In this document: positions 55,599-64,000 of the stretch, one piece after another
Numbering within the stretch: the stretch's first letter is position 1
Layout: each line of letters opens with the position of its first letter
Origin: Micromonospora rhizosphaerae
Lineage (GTDB): Bacteria > Actinomycetota > Actinomycetes > Mycobacteriales > Micromonosporaceae
Direction: 5' to 3'
Assembly: GCF_900091465.1 (NCBI RefSeq)
Contig: NZ_FMHV01000002.1
Location: forward strand, 6,200,001-6,264,000
DNA length: 64,000 bases
Position numbers and translations under genes: made by a program
Notes under the pieces: generated by a model
Told to the model about the DNA's origin: nothing
The model's database searches: none
Seen by the model: only the letters and a program-made list of their open reading frames with translations

Positions 55599-56309
55599 TC
55601 ACGCGGCGATCGGCTCGGCCTTCGCGGGCTCGGCGGTCTGCTGGCTCTTCACCTTCTGCGCGTACATGTCCACGTACTCGCGGCCGGAGAGCTCCATCAG
55701 CTCGTACATGATCTCGTCGGTGACCGCCCGCTCGACGAACCGGTCGCCGGCCATCCCGGCGTACCGGGAGAAGTCCAGCGGCGCGCCGAAGCGGATCCTC
55801 ACCGGCTTGATCTTGGGAATCAGCTTGCCGGGCGGCTGGATCTCGTCCGCGTTGAGCATCACCATCGGCACGACCGGGGCGCCGCTCTCCAGCGCCAGCC
55901 GGGCCACCCCGGTCTTGCCCCGGTAGAGGCGCCCGTCCGGCGAGCGGGTGCCCTCCGGGTAGATGCCGGCGATGCCGCCGGCCCGGAGCACCCGCAGCTG
56001 GGTGTCGAGCGCCGCCCGGGCCGCCCGGCCGCCGGAACGGTCCACCGGGATGGTGCCGGCGGCGACGAAGAACATCTTGGTCAGCCAGCCTTTGATGCCC
56101 TTACCGGCGAAGTACTCCGCTTTAGCGATGAATGTGACTTTTCGCTTGATGATCAACGGGGTGAAGATCGAATCCGAGAAGGACAGGTGATTGCTGGCCA
56201 GGATGACCGGTCCGGTGTCCGGCACGTGGTGGAGCCCCTCGACCTGCGGGCGGAAGATCAGCCTCAGCAGCGGGCCGAGGAGGATGTACTTCATCAGCCA
56301 GTACAGCAC
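55599..56309 (-). CDS. 1-acyl-sn-glycerol-3-phosphate acyltransferase family (PlsC)
   Basis: About 236 aa. The acyltransferase motif N-H-x4-D is ILASNHLSFSDSIF; motif III is AGIYPEGTRSPDGRLYRGKT; motif IV is APVVPMVMLN. It acylates lysophosphatidate-like acceptors at the membrane. GTG 56309 has GGAAGG 5 nt upstream and begins VLYWLMKYILLGPLLR. It may act on other acceptors, since actinobacteria have many paralogues. Confidence 0.9.
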   Translation of the reverse strand: MLYWLMKYILLGPLLRLIFRPQVEGLHHVPDTGPVILASNHLSFSDSIFTPLIIKRKVTFIAKAEYFAGKGIKGWLTKMFFVAAGTIPVDRSGGRAARAALDTQLRVLRAGGIAGIYPEGTRSPDGRLYRGKTGVARLALESGAPVVPMVMLNADEIQPPGKLIPKIKPVRIRFGAPLDFSRYAGMAGDRFVERAVTDEIMYELMELSGREYVDMYAQKVKSQQTAEPAKAEPIAA

Positions 56310-56556
56310 CGGTGTCCTTCCAGCCGGGGATGCCGACACCACCGTCGTCGGGAGCCGGGCGGGCCGCCGAAACTCGCCGGACCGCGCCCGGGCGCCGTCG
56401 GCGAGCGGGACTGTCGGTGATCAGCCTACGAACCGAGAGCGGCACGCCACAACGCACTCCCGGAACCGGGTCCTGACGTGTCACGATTCAGGACACGGCG
56501 TACGGGGCGCCGGGCTCGAGCGGCCGCACTGCCAGGTGCGATGAGGAGGGTGTCCG

Positions 56557-57408
56557 GTGTCAGCGGGTGGGCCCCGCCGGGGACGGCGGGACAACGGGCT
56601 CGACGCGAGCGAGTACGCCGTCGCGGGCGACGTCGATCCGCGGGTCGGTGAGCATCTGCTCGACGTGCTCGCCGCCGGTGGCATCGCCGCGTACCTCCAG
56701 CCCTCCGCCGACCTCAACCCGGTGACCCGCACCACCACCGTCCCGTCCCGGCCGGTCGACCGGCTCTACGTCGACCGCTCGCACCTGACCACCGCCCGCG
56801 ACTACCTCACCCAGCTCGCCGACGAGGTGACCCCCGAGCCGTCCCGGGACGACGAGCCGGACATCGAGGCGGAGTGGGCCCGGATCGTCGCCGACTTCGA
56901 CACCGCCCCGGCCGCCGGGAGTCACCCGTGGCCCGCCGCCGAGGACGTCGACGACCCGGTCGACCCGTCGGAACCCACCGGTCGCACCGCCCCGCGCGCC
57001 GGTGCCGACGAGACCGCCGGCCCCACCGCCACCGACCTCCGGCGCCTCCCCTACGCCGCCGACATCTCCGGGATCTCGGTCAGCCGCGGCCGGCCGGATG
57101 AGCCGTCGCTGCTGGACGGGCTGGACTCCTTCGGCACCGATCTGCCGGACGACGCCGACGAGGAGCACTACACCCCGCCACCACCGCCCCCGCTGCCGCG
57201 CTTCTCGAAGTACGCCGTGGTCGGCGTGCTCGGCATCGTGGTCGGGTTCGTGCTCTTCCTCTCGCCGACCGTGCTCCCGGTCAGCGATCCGGAGATCGTG
57301 ACGCTGCTGGGCTTCACCAGCATCCTGGCCGGCTTCGTGACGCTGGTCTGGCGGCTTCGCCCTGGCGACACCGACGACCACGACCCGGACGACGGCGCGG
57401 TGGTCTGA
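56557..57408 (+). CDS. actinobacterial conserved protein with two C-terminal membrane helices
   Basis: 283 aa. The N-terminal part has a DUF2007-like ferredoxin-fold feel (DPRVGEHLLDVLAAGGIAAY, RLYVDRSHLTTARDYLTQLA), then an acidic, disordered stretch of over 100 residues, a PPPPPPLPRF linker and two helices (YAVVGVLGIVVGFVLFLSPT, VTLLGFTSILAGFVTLVWRL) with an acidic tail. The family is common near otsA in related genera; function unknown. GTG 56557 is preceded by GAGGAGG. Confidence 0.82.
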   Translation: MSAGGPRRGRRDNGLDASEYAVAGDVDPRVGEHLLDVLAAGGIAAYLQPSADLNPVTRTTTVPSRPVDRLYVDRSHLTTARDYLTQLADEVTPEPSRDDEPDIEAEWARIVADFDTAPAAGSHPWPAAEDVDDPVDPSEPTGRTAPRAGADETAGPTATDLRRLPYAADISGISVSRGRPDEPSLLDGLDSFGTDLPDDADEEHYTPPPPPPLPRFSKYAVVGVLGIVVGFVLFLSPTVLPVSDPEIVTLLGFTSILAGFVTLVWRLRPGDTDDHDPDDGAVV

Positions 57409-57568
57409 CCGACGCACCCGCTGCCCGCATCCCGGACGCCGACCACGTGCGGTCGCCGGGGTAACGGTGGTGTAACTTGCTGTCAGTAGGAATATGGCCG
57501 TACGTCACGTCCCCCACTGACTGCCCGGTTGTTCCTCCGTCGCGGTGGTCGGTGCTCTGCTGATCGGA

Positions 57569-58996
57569 ATGCCCGAGATGCGACAGAGTTCCCTCGTGGT
57601 GGTGGCCAACCGCCTCCCCATCGACGACAGTGTGGCGCCGGACGGCGCCTGCGAGTGGCGCCGCAGCCCCGGCGGCCTGGTGAGCGCCCTGCACCCCCTG
57701 CTCCGACATACCCCGGCGACCTGGGTCGGCTGGGCGGGCGGCCCCGGCCCGGCGCCCCGCCTGCCCGACGTGGACGGCGTCCGGATGCACACCGTCCCGT
57801 TCAGCGCCGAGGACCTGCGCGACCATTACGAGGGCTTCGCCAACGCCACCCTCTGGCCGCTCTACCACGACGCCGTGGAGCAGCCCGAATACCACCGGCG
57901 CTGGTGGGAGGCGTACCAGCGGGTCAACCAGCGGTTCGCCGAGGCCGCCGCCGAGGTGGCCGACCCGGACGCCGTGGTCTGGGTGCAGGACTACCACCTG
58001 CAACTGGTCCCCGGCCTGCTCCGGGCGCTCCGCCCCGACGTGCGGATCGGCTTCTTCCTGCACGTGCCGTTCCCGCCGCCGGAGCTGTTCATGCAGCTGC
58101 CCCGCCGCGCCGAACTGCTGCGCGGCATGCTCGGCGCCGACCTGGTCGGCTTCCAGCGGGCCCAGGCGGCGCACAACTTCGCCCAGTTGGCGACGAAGGT
58201 GCTCGACCTGCCGGCGACCGACCGGCGGATCGGCGTCGACGGCCGGATCGTCCGGATCGGCGCCTTCCCGGTCTCCATCGACACCGTCGAGCTGGCCGCG
58301 CTCGCCGCCCGACCGGACGTCGCCGACCGGGCCCGCCGGCTGCGCCAGGACCTCGGCAACCCCGAGCACGTCATCCTGAGCGTCGACCGGATGGACTACA
58401 CCAAGGGCATCGAGCAGCGCCTCAAGGCGTACCGCGAGCTGCTCGCCAGCGGTGACGTCAAGGTCCGGGACACCGTGCTGGTCCAGGTGGCGGTGCCCAG
58501 CCGGGAACGGGTCGGCCAGTACCAGATCCTGCGCGACCGGGTGGAGCACCAGGTCGGGCGCATCAACGGCGAGTTCGGCCGAGTCGGCGAGCCGGCGATC
58601 CACTACCTCACCCAGACCTTCGACCGGGCCGAGCTGGCCGCCCTCTACCGGGTCGCGGACGTGATGGCGGTGACCCCGCTGCGGGACGGGATGAACCTGG
58701 TCGCCAAGGAGTACGTCGCCGCCCGGGTGGACGATACCGGGGCGCTGCTGCTCAGCGAGTTCGCCGGGGCCGCCGCCGAGCTGCCCCAGGCGTACCTGGT
58801 CAACCCGCACGACCTGGAGGGGCTGAAGCAGAAGCTGCTCTCGGCGCTGCGGGCGTCCCCGGCGGACATGGCCGCCCGGATGCGGGCGATGCGGGAACAT
58901 CTGCACCGCCACGACATCCACGCCTGGGCCCGCTCCTACCTCAGCGCGCTGGACGAGAGCGGCTCCCTGCTCACCCGGCTCGCCGGGCCCGACTGA
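57569..58996 (+). CDS. otsA: trehalose-6-phosphate synthase
   Basis: About 475 aa GT20. [76 protein letters not shown] and [20 protein letters not shown] are OtsA motifs. It forms trehalose-6-phosphate from UDP- or GDP-glucose and glucose-6-phosphate. Start at ATG 57569 or 57578; the conserved core begins right after. No otsB phosphatase is in the window after it. Its last ten codons with stop are duplicated downstream. A glucokinase gene 3.2 kb away may serve the same sugar pool. Confidence 0.94.
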   Translation: MPEMRQSSLVVVANRLPIDDSVAPDGACEWRRSPGGLVSALHPLLRHTPATWVGWAGGPGPAPRLPDVDGVRMHTVPFSAEDLRDHYEGFANATLWPLYHDAVEQPEYHRRWWEAYQRVNQRFAEAAAEVADPDAVVWVQDYHLQLVPGLLRALRPDVRIGFFLHVPFPPPELFMQLPRRAELLRGMLGADLVGFQRAQAAHNFAQLATKVLDLPATDRRIGVDGRIVRIGAFPVSIDTVELAALAARPDVADRARRLRQDLGNPEHVILSVDRMDYTKGIEQRLKAYRELLASGDVKVRDTVLVQVAVPSRERVGQYQILRDRVEHQVGRINGEFGRVGEPAIHYLTQTFDRAELAALYRVADVMAVTPLRDGMNLVAKEYVAARVDDTGALLLSEFAGAAAELPQAYLVNPHDLEGLKQKLLSALRASPADMAARMRAMREHLHRHDIHAWARSYLSALDESGSLLTRLAGPD

Positions 58997-59029
58997 CGCC
59001 TCACCCGGCTCGCCGGGACTGGCTGACGC
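58970..59029 (+). repeat. 30-bp direct duplication of the otsA 3' end
   Basis: Copies 58970-58999 and 59000-59029 (CTCACCCGGCTCGCCGGG then GACTGACGC or GGCTGACGC). Each contains a TGA in the same phase; the first is the otsA stop. Confidence 0.8.
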
Positions 59030-59030
59030 G

Positions 59031-59855
59031 TCAGCCGGCCGTCGGCGCCGGGTCCTTCTCCAGCCAGTCGAGGATCGCGTCGATCGGCTCCCGCCAGCGG
59101 GCGTCCAGCATCAGGTCGTGCCCCATCCCGGGGAAGAGCAGCGGGGCCGAGGCGTACCGGCGGGCGGCCCGGGTCAGCGCGGCCGGCGGCACCACCCGGT
59201 CGTCCGGGCTGCCCAGCACCAGCACCGGCGGCCGGCCCACCGCCGGCTCGGGCTCCCGGCCGGTCAGCAGCTGCCACTGCGCCCGCCGCCCGGCCCGGCC
59301 CAGCCGGGAGACGTACTGGCGGGCCTGGCCGTCCGGCAGCTCCCGGCTGAACAGTTGCCGGCGGCTCAGCCGCAGGCCGCCGCCGAAAACCGCCGGCAGG
59401 GTGCCGACGGGGTTGCGCCGCAGCGCGGTACCGAACGTCCCCCAGCCGCCGAGGACCGGCGCCACCAGGACCGCCGCCCGCACCGGATACCGGGCCAGGG
59501 CGTGCGCGACCACCCGCGCCCCGGCGCCGTGACCCACCAGCACCACCCGCCGCGGCAGGCGCGCCGCCACCTGGACCACGTCATGGGTGTACGACCGCAG
59601 CGTCGCCTCCGGCGCCGGCTCGCTGCCGCCGTGCCCGCGCATGCTCAGCGCGTGCGCCGGGAAGCCGCGGGACGCGGCGTACTCCAGCCAGTGCTCGGCG
59701 AACGCCCACGCCCCGTGCCCGAAACCGGGTACGAAGAGCAGCGGCGGCCGCCCCTCCTCCAGCTCCGGCACGGCGCTGAGCACCTCGCGGCGGGCCGGGC
59801 GGACCGGGCGGGCCCACTCCCGCCCCCGCACGATCCGCAGCCGCTCGGCGGTCAC
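59031..59855 (-). CDS. alpha/beta hydrolase fold protein, Ser nucleophile replaced by Gly
   Basis: 274 aa. PLLFVPGFGHGAWAFAEHWL, HALSMRGHGGSEPAPE, nucleophile elbow VVLVGHGAGARVVAHALARY, LVLGSPDDRVVPP (Asp) and FPGMGHDLMLDARWRE (His). The G-x-S-x-G elbow reads G-H-G-A-G, so the normal catalytic serine is missing; Asp and His are kept. It may be inactive, or use another mechanism. GTG 59855 has GGAAGG upstream. It lies downstream of the flavin monooxygenase gene on the same strand. Confidence 0.82.
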   Translation of the reverse strand: MTAERLRIVRGREWARPVRPARREVLSAVPELEEGRPPLLFVPGFGHGAWAFAEHWLEYAASRGFPAHALSMRGHGGSEPAPEATLRSYTHDVVQVAARLPRRVVLVGHGAGARVVAHALARYPVRAAVLVAPVLGGWGTFGTALRRNPVGTLPAVFGGGLRLSRRQLFSRELPDGQARQYVSRLGRAGRRAQWQLLTGREPEPAVGRPPVLVLGSPDDRVVPPAALTRAARRYASAPLLFPGMGHDLMLDARWREPIDAILDWLEKDPAPTAG

Positions 59856-59961
59856 CGGGCCTTCCGTTCGTTTGCGACTGCGGGGCTCCGCGTCGCTGCT
59901 ACTCGCATTCCTGCCCGACCGCGTCCCACGCCAGCCGCCCAGGAACGCTCGCTCCTCGCGC

Positions 59962-61371
59962 TCACCGGCTCCCCTCCAGCCCGTCCAGGGCGCGCTGGAC
60001 CGCGCGCAGGTAGTCGACGTGGGCCACCTCGAACCAGTGCCGGCTGCTGTCCTTCACCCGGCCCGAGTACCGCTCGCCGATGCCGGCGGTGACCTTCCGG
60101 GCGAACGCGGCGGCCCGGTCCGGCCGGGTGGCGCGCAGCCGGAGCAGCCGGGCGAAGAGCACGCTCTGCCAGTGCGAGAGCGGGAAGATGCCGGAGTCCG
60201 ACTGCACCAGGCCGACCACGGCCAGGGTCGGGTGCCCGGCGGCGAAGGCGTTGAGCCAGAGCCGGGGCCGGCCGGAGAGGTTGTCGTCGCCGAGCACCTT
60301 CGGGTCGAGGAACTCGAAGCGTGGCAGGTAGCCGGTGGCGAAGATGACCAGCTCCGGGTCGATCTCCCGGCCGTCGGTCAGCTCGACCGACTTCGCGTGG
60401 AACCGGGCCACCTCCGGCACCGGCGTGATCTCGCCGTGCCCGACGTAGTAGACCAGCTGGCTGTTCGCGATCGGGTGGGTCTCGTAGACCCGGTGGTCGG
60501 GCTTGGGCAGGCCGAACCGGGTCAGGTCACCGACGGTCAGCCGCAGCGTCCAGTGGTAGAGCCACTGCCGGACGCGCAGCGGCACCCGCAGCGCGAGCAG
60601 GGCGTCGTTGATCTGGTCGGTGGGGCGGCCGAAGGCGTACTTCGGGGCGTACCAGTAGCCGCGGCGGGTGGAGTGCCAGCAGCGGGACGCCTGCTGGGCG
60701 GCCTCGACCGCGATGTCGCAGCCGGTGTTGCCGCCGCCGACCACCAGCACCCGCTTACCGCGCAGCTGAGCCGGGTCCTTGTAGGACGAGGCGTGCATGA
60801 CCTCGCCGCGGAACTCCTCCAGCGCCTCGTAGCGGGGCAGCTTCGGCGACCAGTTGTGCCCGTTGGCGACGACCACCGCGGCGTACCGGGAGGTGCGCTC
60901 CGGGCCGTATCCGCCGGTGCTGCGGGTGGTGACGTCCCAGCGGTCCCCCTCGACCGGCTCCACCCGGACCACCTCGGTGCCGAACCAGATGTGCTGGCGC
61001 AGGTCGAAGTGGTCGGCGTACCGCTCGAAATAGGACAGCAGCTGGCTGTGGTGCGGGTAGTCCGCCCAGTCGTCCGGCATCGGGAAGTCGGGGAACTGGG
61101 TGAACGGCCGGGACGAGATCAGGTGGGTGCTGGCGTACACCGGGCTGCGGTCGTGCCGCCAGTTCCACGCCCCGCCGATCCCGGTCTCCCGCTCGTAGCA
61201 GTCGACGCCGAAGCCGTGCTCCTTGAGGTTCTTCACCGCGGTGAGGCCGCTGGCCCCGGCGCCGATGACGCAGACGGTGCCGCCCCGGTCGGAGACCGGA
61301 CGGCCGTCCCGCGTCAGGGCGAGCGTCGCCGTCTCCGGATCGGGGCGGCCGAGGTCGCTGGAGGAGGACAC
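59962..61371 (-). CDS. flavin-containing monooxygenase family
   Basis: 469 aa. FAD site TVCVIGAGASGLTAVKNLKE, FMO-type FRGEVMHASSYKDP, NADP site RVLVVGGGNTGCDIAVEAAQ and the C-terminal LVIFATGYLPRFEFLDPKVL. It uses NADPH and oxygen to oxidise soft nucleophiles or ketones. GTG 61371 has AAGGAG 8 nt upstream. The C-terminal HWFEVAHVDYLRAVQRALD is unusual but typical of actinobacterial members. Substrate unknown. Confidence 0.9.
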   Translation of the reverse strand: MSSSSDLGRPDPETATLALTRDGRPVSDRGGTVCVIGAGASGLTAVKNLKEHGFGVDCYERETGIGGAWNWRHDRSPVYASTHLISSRPFTQFPDFPMPDDWADYPHHSQLLSYFERYADHFDLRQHIWFGTEVVRVEPVEGDRWDVTTRSTGGYGPERTSRYAAVVVANGHNWSPKLPRYEALEEFRGEVMHASSYKDPAQLRGKRVLVVGGGNTGCDIAVEAAQQASRCWHSTRRGYWYAPKYAFGRPTDQINDALLALRVPLRVRQWLYHWTLRLTVGDLTRFGLPKPDHRVYETHPIANSQLVYYVGHGEITPVPEVARFHAKSVELTDGREIDPELVIFATGYLPRFEFLDPKVLGDDNLSGRPRLWLNAFAAGHPTLAVVGLVQSDSGIFPLSHWQSVLFARLLRLRATRPDRAAAFARKVTAGIGERYSGRVKDSSRHWFEVAHVDYLRAVQRALDGLEGSR

Positions 61372-61474
61372 CGGGGAATCTCCTTATGTGCGGCACGAGT
61401 GCCGGGTCGCTGCGAAATCCTGCCGACAAGTGCCGCGATTGTCCAGCCCGGCGAGGGCGACATCGGCGGGCGGG

Positions 61475-62188
61475 TCAGTCGGCGGCGGGCAGCAGCAGGT
61501 CGACCAGGACCGGGAAGTGGTCGCTGGCCCGTCGGGTCTGCGGCGTGTCCACGACGTCGTAGTCGACCACGGTGATCCGCGGGTCGACGAAGAGGGCGTC
61601 GATTCGCCGGCGCGGATTGGCGCAGGAGTAGGTGTGCCGGTCCGCGCGGTCCGCGGCCACGGCGACGTCGGTCAGCCCCGCCGCGACCGTCCGCCAGGCC
61701 GGGCCGTCCGGTCCCTCGTTCAGGTCGGCGCCGGCGATCACCGGGAGCGTGGTCGCGGCCAGCTCCCGCTTGAACGCCGCCGCCTGGGCCGGCCGTTCCG
61801 CCGGGTCGGTGGACAGGTGCGAGCCGGCCAGCAGGAACCGCGCCCCCCGGACCTGGCCCTCCGCGTACGCGGCGCCGCGCATGTGCCGGCCGGGAGTCAG
61901 TGGATAGCGCTGGCAGCGGGTGGCCAGCACCCGTACCCGCAGGCTGGTCAGCAGCAGGTTGCCCAGCGACGGCAGGCCACCCGCGGCGACCACCAGGCCG
62001 AACGAGTCGGCCAGCGCGGCGCACTTCTGCCGCCACCGGAACCGGCGCGGCCCCTCCTGCACGATCACCACGTCCGGGGCGGCCTCCCGGACCACCGCCG
62101 CCAGCGCGGCCGTGTCGTCCCGCTGGCTGTGGATGTTGTACGACACGACGCGCAGCGGCCCGCCACCACCCGGTTCCGTACCGCTCAC
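61475..62188 (-). CDS. endonuclease/exonuclease/phosphatase family protein
   Basis: 237 aa EEP fold. LRVVSYNIHSQRDDTAALAA, DVVIVQEGPRRF (Glu), FLLAGSHLSTDPAERPAQ (His), LPVIAGADLNEGPDGPAW (Asp-Asn) and ASDHFPVLVDLLL (Asp-His) carry all metal and catalytic residues. No signal peptide, so it is cytoplasmic. GTG 62188 overlaps the stop of the glucokinase gene, so the two are co-transcribed. Substrate (nucleic acid, inositol phosphate or other) unknown. Confidence 0.9.
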   Translation of the reverse strand: MSGTEPGGGGPLRVVSYNIHSQRDDTAALAAVVREAAPDVVIVQEGPRRFRWRQKCAALADSFGLVVAAGGLPSLGNLLLTSLRVRVLATRCQRYPLTPGRHMRGAAYAEGQVRGARFLLAGSHLSTDPAERPAQAAAFKRELAATTLPVIAGADLNEGPDGPAWRTVAAGLTDVAVAADRADRHTYSCANPRRRIDALFVDPRITVVDYDVVDTPQTRRASDHFPVLVDLLLPAAD

Positions 62189-63132
62189 AGACGGCGGGCG
62201 AGGTCGGCGGCGCCGATGACGCCCGCGGCGTTGCCCAGCTCGGCCGGGCGGATCTCGGCCACCGGGAGCCGGCTGCGCTGGGCGAGGGCCTCGGTGAACG
62301 ATCGGCGGGTCGGGCCCATCAGCAGGTCACCGGCGTCGATCACGCCGCCGCCGACGACGAGCACCTGCGGGTCGAGGATCTGGGCCATGTCCGCGAGGCT
62401 GGTGCCGAGCCAGCGCCCGACCTGGGCGAACGCCTCCGCGGCGACCAGGTCCCCGCCCTTGGCCGCCGCGGTCACCATCGGCCCGGTGATCGCCTCGGCC
62501 CCGCCGCCGGCCAGCTCGAGCAGGGCGGTGGCCCGGTGCGGCTCCTGGCGGGCGGCGGCGCGGGCGAAGCGGACCAGGGCGCTGCCGCTGGCGTACTGCT
62601 CGATGCAACCGAGCCGGCCGCAGCCGCACAGGTGGCCGTCCGGCACGGCCATCATGTGGCCCAGCTCGGCGGCGACGCCGTTGGCGCCCCGGAGCAGCTC
62701 CCCGCCGAGCACGATGCCGCCACCGACTCCGGTGCCGATGGTGAACATGACCATCGAGTCGTCGGCGTCCCGGGCCGCGCCGTAGCGGAACTCCGCCCAG
62801 GCGGCCACGTTGGCGTCGTTCTCCACGGTCACCGGCAGGCCGGTGGCGGCGCTGACGTACTCCCGCAGCGGTTCGTCCCGCCAGGCCAGGTTGGGGGCGA
62901 AGAGCACGACGGAGCGGCTGGCGTCGATCCAGCCGGCCGCACCGATACCGACGGCCTCGACGGTGATGCCGACGGACAGCTCGCTGACCACCTCGATGAT
63001 GACGTCCCGGGTCTTGGCCACGTCGTCGGCGGGGGTGTCCCGTCGGATCTGCACGAGAATCCTGCCGGCGTCGTCAACGACACCGCCGGCCACCTTCGTG
63101 CCACCGACGTCGACTCCGATGGTCAGCGTCAC
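62185..63132 (-). CDS. glkA: ROK family glucokinase
   Basis: 315 aa. TIGVDVGGTKVAGGVVDDAG (phosphate loop), PVTVENDANVAAWAEFRYGA (catalytic Asp), MFTIGTGVGGGIVLGGELLR, ELGHMMAVPDGHLCGCGRLG with CIEQYASG: the ExGH and CxCGxxGCxE zinc motifs. It phosphorylates glucose, and in streptomycetes the homologue mediates glucose repression. The GTG at 63132 is preferred because AGGGGA is 9 nt upstream; a GTG at 63141 would touch the ribosome site. It lies in an SRPBCC-DUF5304-like-glk-EEP order also seen in Streptomyces. Confidence 0.92.
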   Translation of the reverse strand: MTLTIGVDVGGTKVAGGVVDDAGRILVQIRRDTPADDVAKTRDVIIEVVSELSVGITVEAVGIGAAGWIDASRSVVLFAPNLAWRDEPLREYVSAATGLPVTVENDANVAAWAEFRYGAARDADDSMVMFTIGTGVGGGIVLGGELLRGANGVAAELGHMMAVPDGHLCGCGRLGCIEQYASGSALVRFARAAARQEPHRATALLELAGGGAEAITGPMVTAAAKGGDLVAAEAFAQVGRWLGTSLADMAQILDPQVLVVGGGVIDAGDLLMGPTRRSFTEALAQRSRLPVAEIRPAELGNAAGVIGAADLARRL

Positions 63133-63201
63133 CGCTGCCACTCCCCTCTGCTGTGCTGCCCGACATCGGCCGAACGCCGTGCGATGCCGGGATGTCCGTG
63201 G

Positions 63202-63879
63202 TCAGGCCCCGTCGCGTGGTGCGTCCTCGCCCACCTCGCCGGACGCCCGCGAGGCGGGCACCACGCGACGGCCGGCCGGCGGCCGGCTGGTGACCGGCGC
63301 AACCGGCCGGGCAGCATCGGCGGGCGGCACGACGGCACCCGCATCGGCCGCGCCCTCCCCCCGGGTGGCGGCGGACCAGACGTCCTGCTCGGGTGCCGGC
63401 TGAGAATCATGCCCGGTACGGGTGGCCTCGTGCCAGACGTGGTCGCCGGCGTCGGTTTCGGCGGCCGCGCCCGCCGGACCCTCGGCCGTCGTGGCGGCCG
63501 GTCGGGCGGGCTCGGCGGGGGCGAACGCCCGCAGCAGGCTCGCCACTCCGGCGGCCAGGTCCCCCGCGCCGGTGGCGAGCCGCTCGGCGAATTCGGGGCT
63601 CGGGTCGCGCAAGGCTGCGATACCCCGGCAGATCGGACAGACGCAGCATTCCGGCGAGCCGGTGGCGAACCCGGCGGGGCTCGCCCCGGGCGCCGCCGGG
63701 TCCGGGCCGGTGGACGGACCCGGACCGGCACTGTGACCGAGGACACCCGCCAGGATCCCACCGAGCGGGCCCCAAGGGCCCACCCCGGGAGCCGAGCTGG
63801 CCAGCCGCGCGGTGGCCAGCAGCGTGGCCACCAGGCGTTCCGCTTCCTCCCGGGCCGAACCCGGATCCGTAACCCCCAT
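63202..63879 (-). CDS. DUF5304-like conserved protein
   Basis: 225 aa. An N-terminal helix (REEAERLVATLLATARLA), then SPECCVCPICRGIAALRDPS with a CxxCxxC motif (Cys pattern C-C-V-C-P-I-C), a helical AERLATGAGDLAAGVASLLR, then a disordered Pro/Ala tail. The cysteine cluster may bind a metal. The order with the SRPBCC gene and glucokinase matches other actinobacteria. ATG 63879 has GGAG 6 nt upstream. Function unknown. Confidence 0.75.
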   Translation of the reverse strand: MGVTDPGSAREEAERLVATLLATARLASSAPGVGPWGPLGGILAGVLGHSAGPGPSTGPDPAAPGASPAGFATGSPECCVCPICRGIAALRDPSPEFAERLATGAGDLAAGVASLLRAFAPAEPARPAATTAEGPAGAAAETDAGDHVWHEATRTGHDSQPAPEQDVWSAATRGEGAADAGAVVPPADAARPVAPVTSRPPAGRRVVPASRASGEVGEDAPRDGA

Positions 63880-63919
63880 GGTCGGCTCCTGTACCGTGAC
63901 GACCGGGTCGCCGGTCGGG

Positions 63920-64000
63920 TCAGTGGGCCGCACCGGGTGCTTCTACCCGGCGCTTGAGCTGCTTCAACGCGGCATCCATGATCATCTTCTCGGCCTTGCG
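63920..64000 (-). CDS. SRPBCC family protein, 3' end only (cut by window edge)
   Basis: The last 26 codons read RKAEKMIMDAALKQLKRRVE and APGAAH before the stop. This fits the C-terminal helix of the actinobacterial SRPBCC (polyketide cyclase-like) proteins encoded upstream of DUF5304 and glkA. The rest lies outside the window. Fold assignment rests on this helix and gene order only. Confidence 0.65.
   Translation of the reverse strand, partial: RKAEKMIMDAALKQLKRRVEAPGAAH

Overview
The window is a high-GC actinomycete chromosome segment, and gene content and order point to Micromonosporaceae (Micromonospora or Salinispora type). The reasons are an mraZ/murT-gatD region, a CruF/CruC/CrtD-type carotenoid operon, a metF/idsA/Rv2175c-pknL/aroG/exoribonuclease block in the order known from M. 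tuberculosis Rv2172c-Rv2179c, many leaderless genes with a TAnnnT box 6-8 nt before the start codon, and near-continuous coding. No rRNA, tRNA, CRISPR array, insertion sequence or prophage was seen. Nearly all genes are chromosomal housekeeping or lineage-typical accessory genes.

Layout. 1-3.1 kb: the 5' end of mraZ (minus) with its own repeat operator, then murT-gatD (lipid II amidation) and a TVP38 membrane protein. 3.3-6.3 kb: leuS, preceded by a leader peptide with three Leu codons and an attenuator. 6.6-11.5 kb: moxR, DUF58 and transglutaminase operon. 11.7-16.6 kb: DUF3040, dinB, phosphodiesterase, methyltransferase, a 55-aa protein and a TauE-type exporter. 16.6-23.7 kb: SOS mutasome (HEPN protein, imuA, imuB, dnaE2) with a LexA box. 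24-29.5 kb: a degraded flavin-gene remnant, then ybaK and a carotenoid tailoring operon. 29.6-40.5 kb: CDP-alcohol transferase, metF, XRE regulator, idsA, an Rv2175c-like protein, pknL, nfo, ltaE and aroG.

40.5-46.7 kb is a polymer-recycling area: lipoprotein, secreted chitinase, a frameshifted glutathione peroxidase, and a Tat-exported NamZ muramidase with a serine hydrolase. 46.8-49.8 kb holds a GNAT and the divergent yczE/yczR pair. 49.8-53.9 kb: DUF2203, proC with a tandemly repeated 3' end, PPi-type phosphofructokinase, exoribonuclease and a Crp-type regulator. 54-55.6 kb: a 42-aa repeat peptide gene divergent from an MFS exporter. 55.6-64 kb: plsC, a membrane protein, otsA, alpha/beta hydrolase, flavin monooxygenase, EEP phosphatase, ROK glucokinase, a DUF5304-like protein and the 3' end of an SRPBCC gene.

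Most notable signals not explained by ordinary genes: a 44-bp nested-dyad element present twice (20049-20092 and 34790-34833); the leuS attenuator; the W-A/V-G-P-T-R repeat peptide at 54004-54132; and duplication of gene 3' ends with their stop codons at proC (51-bp unit) and otsA (30-bp unit). All functional statements come from reading the sequence and from knowledge of the families. No search was run.
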